Shown piece after piece: positions 39,005 through 50,907 of a DNA stretch of 64,000 nucleotides; positions within the stretch are counted from its first letter, which is position 1; each line of letters opens with the position of its first letter. The translations under genes and the position numbers were made by a program. The stretch lies in contig JAUIMM010002021.1 in NCBI GenBank assembly GCA_031769625.1, forward strand, positions 682,001 to 746,000, written 5' to 3'. Under the pieces are notes generated by a model. It saw only the letters and a list, made by a program, of their open reading frames with translations. It was not told where the DNA came from and searched no databases. This DNA is from Taudactylus pleione. Its lineage: Eukaryota > Chordata > Amphibia > Anura > Myobatrachidae.

Positions 39005-42000
39005 ATGGAAACAACAAAAGCGCATACTTTGTGTTATCTCCTCTTGTAGCAAACACAGACAGCTCAAAATTTCACTGGATGTGTTGAAGACCAAAACCCA
39101 CAAATGTGATGTGAAATGGTTTTTCTCCCATGTTGCGTTTAAGAGAAAACAGCAAATGCAAGTTTTAGGCCAAAATACATTGAAAGCAATGGAAATAACA
39201 AAAGCGCATACTTTGTGATATCTCCTCTTGTAGCAAACACAGACAGCTCAAAATATCACTGGATGTGTTGAAGACCAAGACCCACAAATGTGATGTGAAA
39301 TGGTTTTTCTCCCATGTTGCGTTTAAGAGAAAACAGCAAATGCTCGTTTTATGCCAAAATGCATTGAAAGCAATGAAAACAACAAAAGCGCATACTTTGT
39401 GATATCTCCTCTTGTAGCAAACACAGACAGCTCAAAATTTCACTGGATGTGTTGAAGACCAAGACCCACAAATGTGATGTGAAATGGTTTTTCTCAAATG
39501 TTGCGTTTAAGAGAAAACAGCAAATGCACGTTTTAGGCCAAAATGCATTGAAAGCAATGGAAACAACAAAAGCGCATACTTTGTGTTATCTCCTCTTGTA
39601 GCAAACACAGACAGCTCAAAATTTCACTGGATGTGTTGAAGACCAAGACCCACAAATGTGATGTGAAATGGTTTTTCTCCCATGTTGCGTTTAAGAGAAA
39701 ACAGCAAATGCACGTTTGAGGCCAAAATGCATTGAAAGCAATGGAAACACAAAAGCGCATACTTTGTGTTATCTCCTCTTGTAGCAAACACAGACAGCTC
39801 AAAATTTCACTGGATGTGTTGAAGACCAAGACCCACAAATGTGATGTGAAATGGTTTTTCTCCCATGTTGCGTTTAAGAGAAAACAGCAAATGCACGTTT
39901 TAGGCCAAAATGCATTGAAAGCAATGAAAACAACAAAAGTGCATACTTTGTGATATCTCCTCTTGTAGCAAACACAGACAGCTCAAAATTTCACTGGATG
40001 TGTTGAAGACCAAGACCCACAAATGTGATGTGAAATGGTTTTTCTCCCATGTTGCGTTTAAGAGAAAACAGCAAATGCACGTTTTAGGCCAAAATGCATT
40101 GAAAGCAATGGAAACAACAAAAGCGCATACTTTGTGTTATCTCCTCTTGTAGCAAACACAGACAGCTCAAAATTTCACTGGATGTGTTGAAGACCAAAAC
40201 CCACAAATCTGATGTGAAATGGTTTTTCTCCCATGTTGCATTTAAGAGAAAACAGCAAATGCAAGTTTTAGGCCAAAATGCATTGAAAGCAATGGAAATA
40301 ACAAAAGCGCATACTTTGTGATATCTCCTCTTGTAGCAAACACAGACAGCTCAAAATTTCACTGGATGTGTTGAAGACCAAGACCCACAAATGTGATGTG
40401 AAATGGTTTTTCTCCCATGTTGCGTTTAAGAGAAAACAGCAAATGCACGTTTTAGGCCAAAATGCATTGAAAGCAATGAAAACAACAAAAGCGCATACTT
40501 TGTGATATCTCCTCTTGTAGCAAACACAGACAGCTCAAAATTTCACTGGATGTGTTGAAGACCAAGACCCACAAATGTGATGTGAAATGGTTTTTCTCCC
40601 ATGTTGCATTTAAGAGAAAACAGCAAATGCAAGTTTTAGGCCAAAATGCATTGAAAGCAATGGAAATAACAAAAGCGCATACTTTGTGATATCTCCTCTT
40701 GTAGCAAACACAGACAGCTCAAAATTTCACTGGATGTGTTGAAGACCAAGACCCACAAATGTGATGTGAAATGGTTTTTCTCCCATGTTGCGTTTAAGAG
40801 AAAACAGCAAATGCACGTTTTAGGCCAAAATGCATTGAAAGCAATGAAAACAACAAAAGCGCATACTTTGTGATATCTCCTCTTGTAGCAAACACAGACA
40901 GCTCAAAATTTCACTGGATGTGATGAAGACCAAGACCCACAAATGTGATGTGAAATGGTTTTTCTCCCATGTTGCGTTTAAGAGAAAACAGCAAATGCAA
41001 GTTTTAGGCCAAAATGCATTGAAAGCAATGAAAACAACAAAAGTGCATACTTTGTGATATCTCCTCTTGTAGCAAACACAGACAGCTCAAAATTTCACTG
41101 GATGTGTTGAAGACCAAGACCCACAAATGTGATGTGAAATGGTTTTTCTCCCATGTTGCGTTTAAGAGAAAACAGCAAATGCACGTTTTAGGCCAAAATG
41201 CTTTGAAAGCAATGGAAACAAGAAAAGCGCATACTTTGTGATATCTCCTCTTGTAGCAAACACAGACAGCTCAAAATTTCACTGGATGTGTTTAAGACCA
41301 AGACCCACAAATGTGATGTGAAATGGTTTTTCTCCCATGTTGCGTTTAAGAGAAAACAGCAAATGCACGTTTTAGGCCAAAATGCATTGAAAGCAATGAA
41401 AACAACAAAAGCGCATACTTTGTGATATCTCCTCTTGTAGCAAACACAGACAGCTCAAAATTTCACTGGATGTGTTGAAGACCAAGACCCACAAATGTGA
41501 TGTGAAATGGTTTTTCTCCCAAGTTGCGTTTAAGAGAAAACAGCAAATGCACGTTTTAGGCCAAAATGCTTTGAAAGCAATGGAAACAACAAAAGCGCAT
41601 ACTTTGTGATATCTCCTCTTGTAGCAAACACAGACAGCTCAAAATTTCACTGGATGTGTTGAAGACCAAGACCCACAAATGTGATGTGAAATGGTTTTTC
41701 TCCCATGTTGCGTTTAAGTGAAAACAGCAAATGCACGTTTTAGGCCAAAATGCATTGAAAGCAATGAAAACAACAAAAGCGCATACTTTGTGATATCTCC
41801 TCTTGTAGCAAACACAGACAGCTCAAAATTTCACTGGATGTGTTGAAGACCAAGACCCACAAATGTGATGTGAAATGGTTTTTCTCCCATGTTGCATTTA
41901 AGAGAAAACAGCAAATGCAAGTTTTAGGCCAAAATGCATTGAAAGCAATGGAAATAACAAAAGCGCATACTTTGTGATATCTCCTCTTGTAGCAAACACA

Positions 42001-43419
42001 GACAGCTCAAAATTTCACTGGATGTGTTGAAGACCAAGACCCACAAATGTGATGTGAAATGGTTTTTCTCCCATGTTGCGTTTAAGAGAAAACAGCAAAT
42101 GCACGTTTTAGGCCAAAATGCATTGAAAGCAATGAAAACAACAAAAGCGCATACTTTGTGATATCTCCTCTTGTAGCAAACACAGACAGCTCAAAATTTC
42201 ACTGGATGTGTTGAAGACCAAGACCCACAAATGTGATGTGAAATGGTTTTTCTCCCATGTTGCGTTTAAGAGAAAACAGCAAATGCACGTTTTAGGCCAA
42301 AATGCATTGAAAGCAATGAAAACAACAAAAGTGCATACTTTGTGATATCTCCTCTTGTAGCAAACACAGACAGCTCAAAATTTCACTGGATGTGTTGAAG
42401 ACCAAGACCCACAAATGTGATGTGAAATGGTTTTTCTCCCATGTTGCGTTTAAGAGAAAACAGCAAATGCACGTTTTAGGCCAAAATGCTTTGAAAGCAA
42501 TGGAAACAAGAAAAGCGCATACTTTGTGATATCTCCTCTTGTAGCAAACACAGACAGCTCAAAATTTCACTGGATGTGTTTAAGACCAAGACCCACAAAT
42601 GTGATGTGAAATGGTTTTTCTCCCATGTTGCATTTAAGAGAAAACAGCAAATGCACGTTTTAGGCCAAAATGCATTGAAAGCAATGAAAACAACAAAAGC
42701 GCATACTTTGTGATATCTCCTCTTGTAGCAAACACAGACAGCTCAAAATTTCACTGGATGTGTTGAAGACCAAGACCCACAAATGTGATGTGAAATGGTT
42801 TTTCTCCCATGTTGCGTTTAAGAGAAAACAGCAAATGCACGTTTTAGGCCAAAATGCATTGAAAGCAATGAAAACAACAAAAGTGCATACTTTGTGATAT
42901 CTCCTCTTGTAGCAAACACAGACAGCTCAAAATTTCACTGGATGTGTTGAAGACCAAGACCCACAAATGTGATGTGAAATGGTTTTTCTCCCATGTTGCG
43001 TTTAAGAGAAAACAGCAAATGCACGTTTTAGACCAAAATGCTTTGAAAGCAATGGAAACAAGAAAAGCGCATACTTTGTGATATCTCCTCTTGTAGCAAA
43101 CACAGACAGCTCAAAATTTCACTGGATGTGTTGAAGACCAAGACCCACAAATGTGATGTGAAATGGTTTTTCTCCCATGTTGCGTTTAAGAGAAAACAGC
43201 AAATGCACGTTTTAGGCCAAAATGCATTGAAAGCAATGAAAACAACAAAAGCGCATACTTTGTGATATCTCCTCTTGTAGCAAACACAGACAGCTCAAAA
43301 TTTCACTGGATGTGTTGAAGACCAAGACCCACAAATGTGATGTGAAATGGTTTTTCTCCCATGTTGCATTTAAGAGAAAACAGCAAATGCAAGTTTTAGG
43401 CCAAAATGCATTGAAAGCA
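39005..43419 (-). repeat. 4415-bp HOR unit, first copy
   Basis: Tandem unit with its copy directly following. Markers paired at exactly 4415 bp are aaaatatcac (39254/43669), ttctcaaatgttg (39494/43909), aaatctg (about 40209/44624), gtgatgaag (40921/45336), cccaagttg (41522/45937), aagtgaaaac (41712/46127) and ttagaccaaa (43031/47446). The period is 24 x 184 minus 1, matching one f monomer in the unit. I saw no difference from the second copy at any marker compared, making this one of the youngest duplications in the window by this measure. Confidence 0.9.
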
Positions 43420-46400
43420 ATGGAAACAACAAAAGCGCATACTTTGTGTTATCTCCTCTTGTAGCAAACACAGACAGCTCAAAATTTCACTGGATGTGTT
43501 GAAGACCAAAACCCACAAATGTGATGTGAAATGGTTTTTCTCCCATGTTGCGTTTAAGAGAAAACAGCAAATGCAAGTTTTAGGCCAAAATACATTGAAA
43601 GCAATGGAAATAACAAAAGCGCATACTTTGTGATATCTCCTCTTGTAGCAAACACAGACAGCTCAAAATATCACTGGATGTGTTGAAGACCAAGACCCAC
43701 AAATGTGATGTGAAATGGTTTTTCTCCCATGTTGCGTTTAAGAGAAAACAGCAAATGCTCGTTTTATGCCAAAATGCATTGAAAGCAATGAAAACAACAA
43801 AAGCGCATACTTTGTGATATCTCCTCTTGTAGCAAACACAGACAGCTCAAAATTTCACTGGATGTGTTGAAGACCAAGACCCACAAATGTGATGTGAAAT
43901 GGTTTTTCTCAAATGTTGCGTTTAAGAGAAAACAGCAAATGCACGTTTTAGGCCAAAATGCATTGAAAGCAATGGAAACAACAAAAGCGCATACTTTGTG
44001 TTATCTCCTCTTGTAGCAAACACAGACAGCTCAAAATTTCACTGGATGTGTTGAAGACCAAGACCCACAAATGTGATGTGAAATGGTTTTTCTCCCATGT
44101 TGCGTTTAAGAGAAAACAGCAAATGCACGTTTGAGGCCAAAATGCATTGAAAGCAATGGAAACACAAAAGCGCATACTTTGTGTTATCTCCTCTTGTAGC
44201 AAACACAGACAGCTCAAAATTTCACTGGATGTGTTGAAGACCAAGACCCACAAATGTGATGTGAAATGGTTTTTCTCCCATGTTGCGTTTAAGAGAAAAC
44301 AGCAAATGCACGTTTTAGGCCAAAATGCATTGAAAGCAATGAAAACAACAAAAGTGCATACTTTGTGATATCTCCTCTTGTAGCAAACACAGACAGCTCA
44401 AAATTTCACTGGATGTGTTGAAGACCAAGACCCACAAATGTGATGTGAAATGGTTTTTCTCCCATGTTGCGTTTAAGAGAAAACAGCAAATGCACGTTTT
44501 AGGCCAAAATGCATTGAAAGCAATGGAAACAACAAAAGCGCATACTTTGTGTTATCTCCTCTTGTAGCAAACACAGACAGCTCAAAATTTCACTGGATGT
44601 GTTGAAGACCAAAACCCACAAATCTGATGTGAAATGGTTTTTCTCCCATGTTGCATTTAAGAGAAAACAGCAAATGCAAGTTTTAGGCCAAAATGCATTG
44701 AAAGCAATGGAAATAACAAAAGCGCATACTTTGTGATATCTCCTCTTGTAGCAAACACAGACAGCTCAAAATTTCACTGGATGTGTTGAAGACCAAGACC
44801 CACAAATGTGATGTGAAATGGTTTTTCTCCCATGTTGCGTTTAAGAGAAAACAGCAAATGCACGTTTTAGGCCAAAATGCATTGAAAGCAATGAAAACAA
44901 CAAAAGCGCATACTTTGTGATATCTCCTCTTGTAGCAAACACAGACAGCTCAAAATTTCACTGGATGTGTTGAAGACCAAGACCCACAAATGTGATGTGA
45001 AATGGTTTTTCTCCCATGTTGCATTTAAGAGAAAACAGCAAATGCAAGTTTTAGGCCAAAATGCATTGAAAGCAATGGAAATAACAAAAGCGCATACTTT
45101 GTGATATCTCCTCTTGTAGCAAACACAGACAGCTCAAAATTTCACTGGATGTGTTGAAGACCAAGACCCACAAATGTGATGTGAAATGGTTTTTCTCCCA
45201 TGTTGCGTTTAAGAGAAAACAGCAAATGCACGTTTTAGGCCAAAATGCATTGAAAGCAATGAAAACAACAAAAGCGCATACTTTGTGATATCTCCTCTTG
45301 TAGCAAACACAGACAGCTCAAAATTTCACTGGATGTGATGAAGACCAAGACCCACAAATGTGATGTGAAATGGTTTTTCTCCCATGTTGCGTTTAAGAGA
45401 AAACAGCAAATGCAAGTTTTAGGCCAAAATGCATTGAAAGCAATGAAAACAACAAAAGTGCATACTTTGTGATATCTCCTCTTGTAGCAAACACAGACAG
45501 CTCAAAATTTCACTGGATGTGTTGAAGACCAAGACCCACAAATGTGATGTGAAATGGTTTTTCTCCCATGTTGCGTTTAAGAGAAAACAGCAAATGCACG
45601 TTTTAGGCCAAAATGCTTTGAAAGCAATGGAAACAAGAAAAGCGCATACTTTGTGATATCTCCTCTTGTAGCAAACACAGACAGCTCAAAATTTCACTGG
45701 ATGTGTTTAAGACCAAGACCCACAAATGTGATGTGAAATGGTTTTTCTCCCATGTTGCGTTTAAGAGAAAACAGCAAATGCACGTTTTAGGCCAAAATGC
45801 ATTGAAAGCAATGAAAACAACAAAAGCGCATACTTTGTGATATCTCCTCTTGTAGCAAACACAGACAGCTCAAAATTTCACTGGATGTGTTGAAGACCAA
45901 GACCCACAAATGTGATGTGAAATGGTTTTTCTCCCAAGTTGCGTTTAAGAGAAAACAGCAAATGCACGTTTTAGGCCAAAATGCTTTGAAAGCAATGGAA
46001 ACAACAAAAGCGCATACTTTGTGATATCTCCTCTTGTAGCAAACACAGACAGCTCAAAATTTCACTGGATGTGTTGAAGACCAAGACCCACAAATGTGAT
46101 GTGAAATGGTTTTTCTCCCATGTTGCGTTTAAGTGAAAACAGCAAATGCACGTTTTAGGCCAAAATGCATTGAAAGCAATGAAAACAACAAAAGCGCATA
46201 CTTTGTGATATCTCCTCTTGTAGCAAACACAGACAGCTCAAAATTTCACTGGATGTGTTGAAGACCAAGACCCACAAATGTGATGTGAAATGGTTTTTCT
46301 CCCATGTTGCATTTAAGAGAAAACAGCAAATGCAAGTTTTAGGCCAAAATGCATTGAAAGCAATGGAAATAACAAAAGCGCATACTTTGTGATATCTCCT

Positions 46401-47834
46401 CTTGTAGCAAACACAGACAGCTCAAAATTTCACTGGATGTGTTGAAGACCAAGACCCACAAATGTGATGTGAAATGGTTTTTCTCCCATGTTGCGTTTAA
46501 GAGAAAACAGCAAATGCACGTTTTAGGCCAAAATGCATTGAAAGCAATGAAAACAACAAAAGCGCATACTTTGTGATATCTCCTCTTGTAGCAAACACAG
46601 ACAGCTCAAAATTTCACTGGATGTGTTGAAGACCAAGACCCACAAATGTGATGTGAAATGGTTTTTCTCCCATGTTGCGTTTAAGAGAAAACAGCAAATG
46701 CACGTTTTAGGCCAAAATGCATTGAAAGCAATGAAAACAACAAAAGTGCATACTTTGTGATATCTCCTCTTGTAGCAAACACAGACAGCTCAAAATTTCA
46801 CTGGATGTGTTGAAGACCAAGACCCACAAATGTGATGTGAAATGGTTTTTCTCCCATGTTGCGTTTAAGAGAAAACAGCAAATGCACGTTTTAGGCCAAA
46901 ATGCTTTGAAAGCAATGGAAACAAGAAAAGCGCATACTTTGTGATATCTCCTCTTGTAGCAAACACAGACAGCTCAAAATTTCACTGGATGTGTTTAAGA
47001 CCAAGACCCACAAATGTGATGTGAAATGGTTTTTCTCCCATGTTGCATTTAAGAGAAAACAGCAAATGCACGTTTTAGGCCAAAATGCATTGAAAGCAAT
47101 GAAAACAACAAAAGCGCATACTTTGTGATATCTCCTCTTGTAGCAAACACAGACAGCTCAAAATTTCACTGGATGTGTTGAAGACCAAGACCCACAAATG
47201 TGATGTGAAATGGTTTTTCTCCCATGTTGCGTTTAAGAGAAAACAGCAAATGCACGTTTTAGGCCAAAATGCATTGAAAGCAATGAAAACAACAAAAGTG
47301 CATACTTTGTGATATCTCCTCTTGTAGCAAACACAGACAGCTCAAAATTTCACTGGATGTGTTGAAGACCAAGACCCACAAATGTGATGTGAAATGGTTT
47401 TTCTCCCATGTTGCGTTTAAGAGAAAACAGCAAATGCACGTTTTAGACCAAAATGCTTTGAAAGCAATGGAAACAAGAAAAGCGCATACTTTGTGATATC
47501 TCCTCTTGTAGCAAACACAGACAGCTCAAAATTTCACTGGATGTGTTGAAGACCAAGACCCACAAATGTGATGTGAAATGGTTTTTCTCCCATGTTGCGT
47601 TTAAGAGAAAACAGCAAATGCACGTTTTAGGCCAAAATGCATTGAAAGCAATGAAAACAACAAAAGCGCATACTTTGTGATATCTCCTCTTGTAGCAAAC
47701 ACAGACAGCTCAAAATTTCACTGGATGTGTTGAAGACCAAGACCCACAAATGTGATGTGAAATGGTTTTTCTCCCATGTTGCATTTAAGAGAAAACAGCA
47801 AATGCAAGTTTTAGGCCAAAATGCATTGAAAGCA
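43420..47834 (-). repeat. 4415-bp HOR unit, second copy
   Basis: Copy of 39005-43419. The boundary lies within the shared stretch around ccaaaatgcattgaaag near 43405. Just left of it the two copies differ (aaatgcaag at about 43390 against aaatgcacg at about 38975). Just right of it they agree (aatggaaacaac, gtgttatc). At the right end the order departs from the first copy: the monomer near 47850 is class a, where the first copy's end leads into class e. Confidence 0.9.
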
Positions 47835-48023
47835 ATGGAAATAACAAAAGCGCATACTTTGTGATATCTCCTCTTGTAGCAAACACAGACAGCTCAAAAT
47901 TTCACTGGATGTGTTGAAGACCAAGACCCACAAATGTGATGTGAAATGGTTTTTCTCCCATGTTGCGTTTAAGAGAAAACAGCAAATGCACGTTTTAGGC
48001 CAAAATGCATTGAAAGCAATGGA

Positions 48024-50200
48024 AACAACAAAAGCGCATACTTTGTGTTATCTCCTCTTGTAGCAAACACAGACAGCTCAAAATTTCACTGGATGTGTTG
48101 AAGACCAAAACCCACAAATGTGATGTGAAATGGTTTTTCTCCCATGTTGCGTTTAAGAGAAAACAGCAAATGCAAGTTTTAGGCCAAAATACATTGAAAG
48201 CAATGGAAATAACAAAAGCGCATACTTTGTGATATCTCCTCTTGTAGCAAACACAGACAGCTCAAAATTTCACTGGATGTGTTGAAGACCAAGACCCACA
48301 AATGTGATGTGAAATGGTTTTTCTCCCATGTTGCGTTTAAGAGAAAACAGCAAATGCTCGTTTTATGCCAAAATGCATTGAAAGCAATGAAAACAACAAA
48401 AGCGCATACTTTGTGATATCTCCTCTTGTAGCAAACACAGACAGCTCAAAATTTCACTGGATGTGTTGAAGACCAAGACCCACAAATGTGATGTGAAATG
48501 GTTTTTCTCCCATGTTGCGTTTAAGAGAAAACAGCAAATGCACGTTTTAGGCCAAAATGCATTGAAAGCAATGGAAACAACAAAAGCGCATACTTTGTGT
48601 TATCTCCTCTTGTAGCAAACACAGACAGCTCAAAATTTCACTGGATGTGTTGAAGACCAAGACCCACAAATGTGATGTGAAATGGTTTTTCTCCCATGTT
48701 GCGTTTAAGAGAAAACAGCAAATGCACGTTTGAGGCCAAAATGCATTGAAAGCAATGGAAACACAAAAGCACATACTTTGTGTTATCTCCTCTTGTAGCA
48801 AACACAGACAGCTCAAAATTTCACTGGATGTGTTGAAGACCAAGACCCACAAATGTGATGTGAAATGGTTTTTCTCCCATGTTGCGTTTAAGAGAAAACA
48901 GCAAATGCACGTTTTAGGCCAAAATGCATTGAAAGCAATGGAAACAACAAAAGCGCATACTTTGTGTTATCTCCTCTTGTAGCAAACACAGACAGCTCAA
49001 AATTTCACTGGATGTGTTGAAGACCAAAACCCACAAATCTGATGTGAAATGGTTTTTCTCCCATGTTGCATTTAAGAGAAAACAGCAAATGCAAGTTTTA
49101 GGCCAAAATGCATTGAAAGCAATGGAAATAACAAAAGCGCATACTTTGTGATATCTCCTCTTGTAGCAAACACAGACAGCTCAAAATTTCACTGGATGTG
49201 TTGAAGACCAATACCCACAAATGTGATGTGAAATGGTTTTTCTCCCATGTTGCGTTTAAGAGAAAACAGCAAATGCACGTTTTAGGCCAAAATGCATTGA
49301 AAGCAATGAAAACAACAAAAGCGCATACTTTGTGATATCTCCTCTTGTAGCAAACACAGACAGCTCAAAATTTCACTGGATGTGTTGAAGACCAAGACCC
49401 ACAAATGTGATGTGAAATGGTTTTTCTCCCATGTTGCATTTAAGAGAAAACAGCAAATGCAAGTTTTAGGCCAAAATGCATTGAAAGCAATGGAAATAAC
49501 AAAAGCGCATACTTTGTGATATCTCCTCTTGTAGCAAACACAGACAGCTCAAAATTTCACTGGATGTGTTGAAGACCAAGACCCACAAATGTGATGTGAA
49601 ATGGTTTTTCTCCCATGTTGCGTTTAAGAGAAAACAGCAAATGCACGTTTTAGGCCAAAATGCATTGAAAGCAATGAAAACAACAAAAGCGCATACTTTG
49701 TGATATCTCCTCTTGTAGCAAACACAGACAGCTCAAAATGTCACTGGATGTGTTGAAGACCAAGACCCACAAATGTGATGTGAAATGTTTTTTCTCCCAT
49801 GTTGCGTTTAAGAGAAAACAGCAAATGCAAGTTTTAGGCCAAAATGCATTGAAAGCAATGAAAACAACAAAAGTGCATACTTTGTGATATCTCCTCTTGT
49901 AGCAAACACAGACAGCTCAAAATTTCACTGGATGTGTTGAAGACCAAGACCCACAAATGTGATGTGAAATGGTTTTTCTCCCATGTTGCGTTTAAGAGAA
50001 AACAGCAAATGCACGTTTTAGGCCAAAATGCTTTGAAAGCAATGGAAACAAGAAAAGCGCATACTTTGTGATATCTCCTCTTGTAGCAAACACAGACAGC
50101 TCAAAATTTCACTGGATGTGTTTAAGACCAAGACCCACAAATGTGATGTGAAATGGTTTTTCTCCCATGTTGCGTTTAAGAGAAAACAGCAAATGCACGT
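48024..50200 (-). repeat. Partial, diverged third copy of the 4.4-kb unit
   Basis: Matches the second 4415-bp copy at offset 4599 up to the f monomer (44161/48760), then at offset 4415 (aaatctg 44624/49039), because the d monomer between f and e is missing here. The gtgtttaagacc monomer pairs at 45705/50120, and the match ends just after it. Private changes are caatacccac near 49210, aaaatgtcac near 49738, gaaatgtttttt near 49788 and aaagcacatac near 48767, so it is clearly older than the first two copies' divergence. Confidence 0.8.
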
Positions 50201-50886
50201 TTTAGGCCAAAATGCATTGAAAGCAATGAAAACAACAAAAGTGCATACTTTGTGATATCTCCTCTTGTAGCAAACACAGACAGCTCAAAATTTCACTGGA
50301 TGTGTTGAAGACCAAGACCCACAAATGTGATGTGAAATGGTTTTTCTCCCATGTTGCGTTTAAGAGAAAACAGCAAATGCACGTTTGAGGCCAAAATGCA
50401 TTGAAAGCAATGGAAACACAAAAGCGCATACTTTGTGTTATCTCCTCTTGTAGCAAACACAGACAGCTCAAAATTTCACTGGATGTGTTGAAGACCAAGA
50501 CCCACAAATGTGATGTGAAATGGTTTTTCTCCCATGTTGCGTTTAAGAGAAAACAGCAAATGCACGTTTTAGGCCAAAATGCTTTGAAAGCAATGGAAAC
50601 AAGAAAAGCGCATACTTTGTGATATCTCCTCTTGTAGCAAACACAGACAGCTCAAAATTTCACTGGATGTGTTGAAGACCAAGACCCACAAATGTGATGT
50701 GAAATGGTTTTTCTCCCATGTTGCATTTAAGAGAAAACAGCAAATGCAAGTTTTAGGCCAAAATGCATTGAAAGCAATGGAAATAACAAAAGCGCATACT
50801 TTGTGATATCTCCTCTTGTAGCAAACACAGACAGCTCAAAATTTCACTGGATGTGTTGAAGACCAAGACCCACAAATGTGATGTGA

Positions 50887-50907
50887 AATGGTTTTTCTGT
50901 TGCATTT
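50887..50907 (-). repeat. Monomer with a 5-bp deletion
   Basis: The usual tttttctcccatgttgc reads tttttctgttgc here, a loss of five bases between 50898 and 50899, giving a 179-bp monomer. The next monomer also has a private caaatccaag near 50923. The deletion was not seen elsewhere in the window. It lies right at the left edge of the following ~4.6-kb repeated block. Confidence 0.85.
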
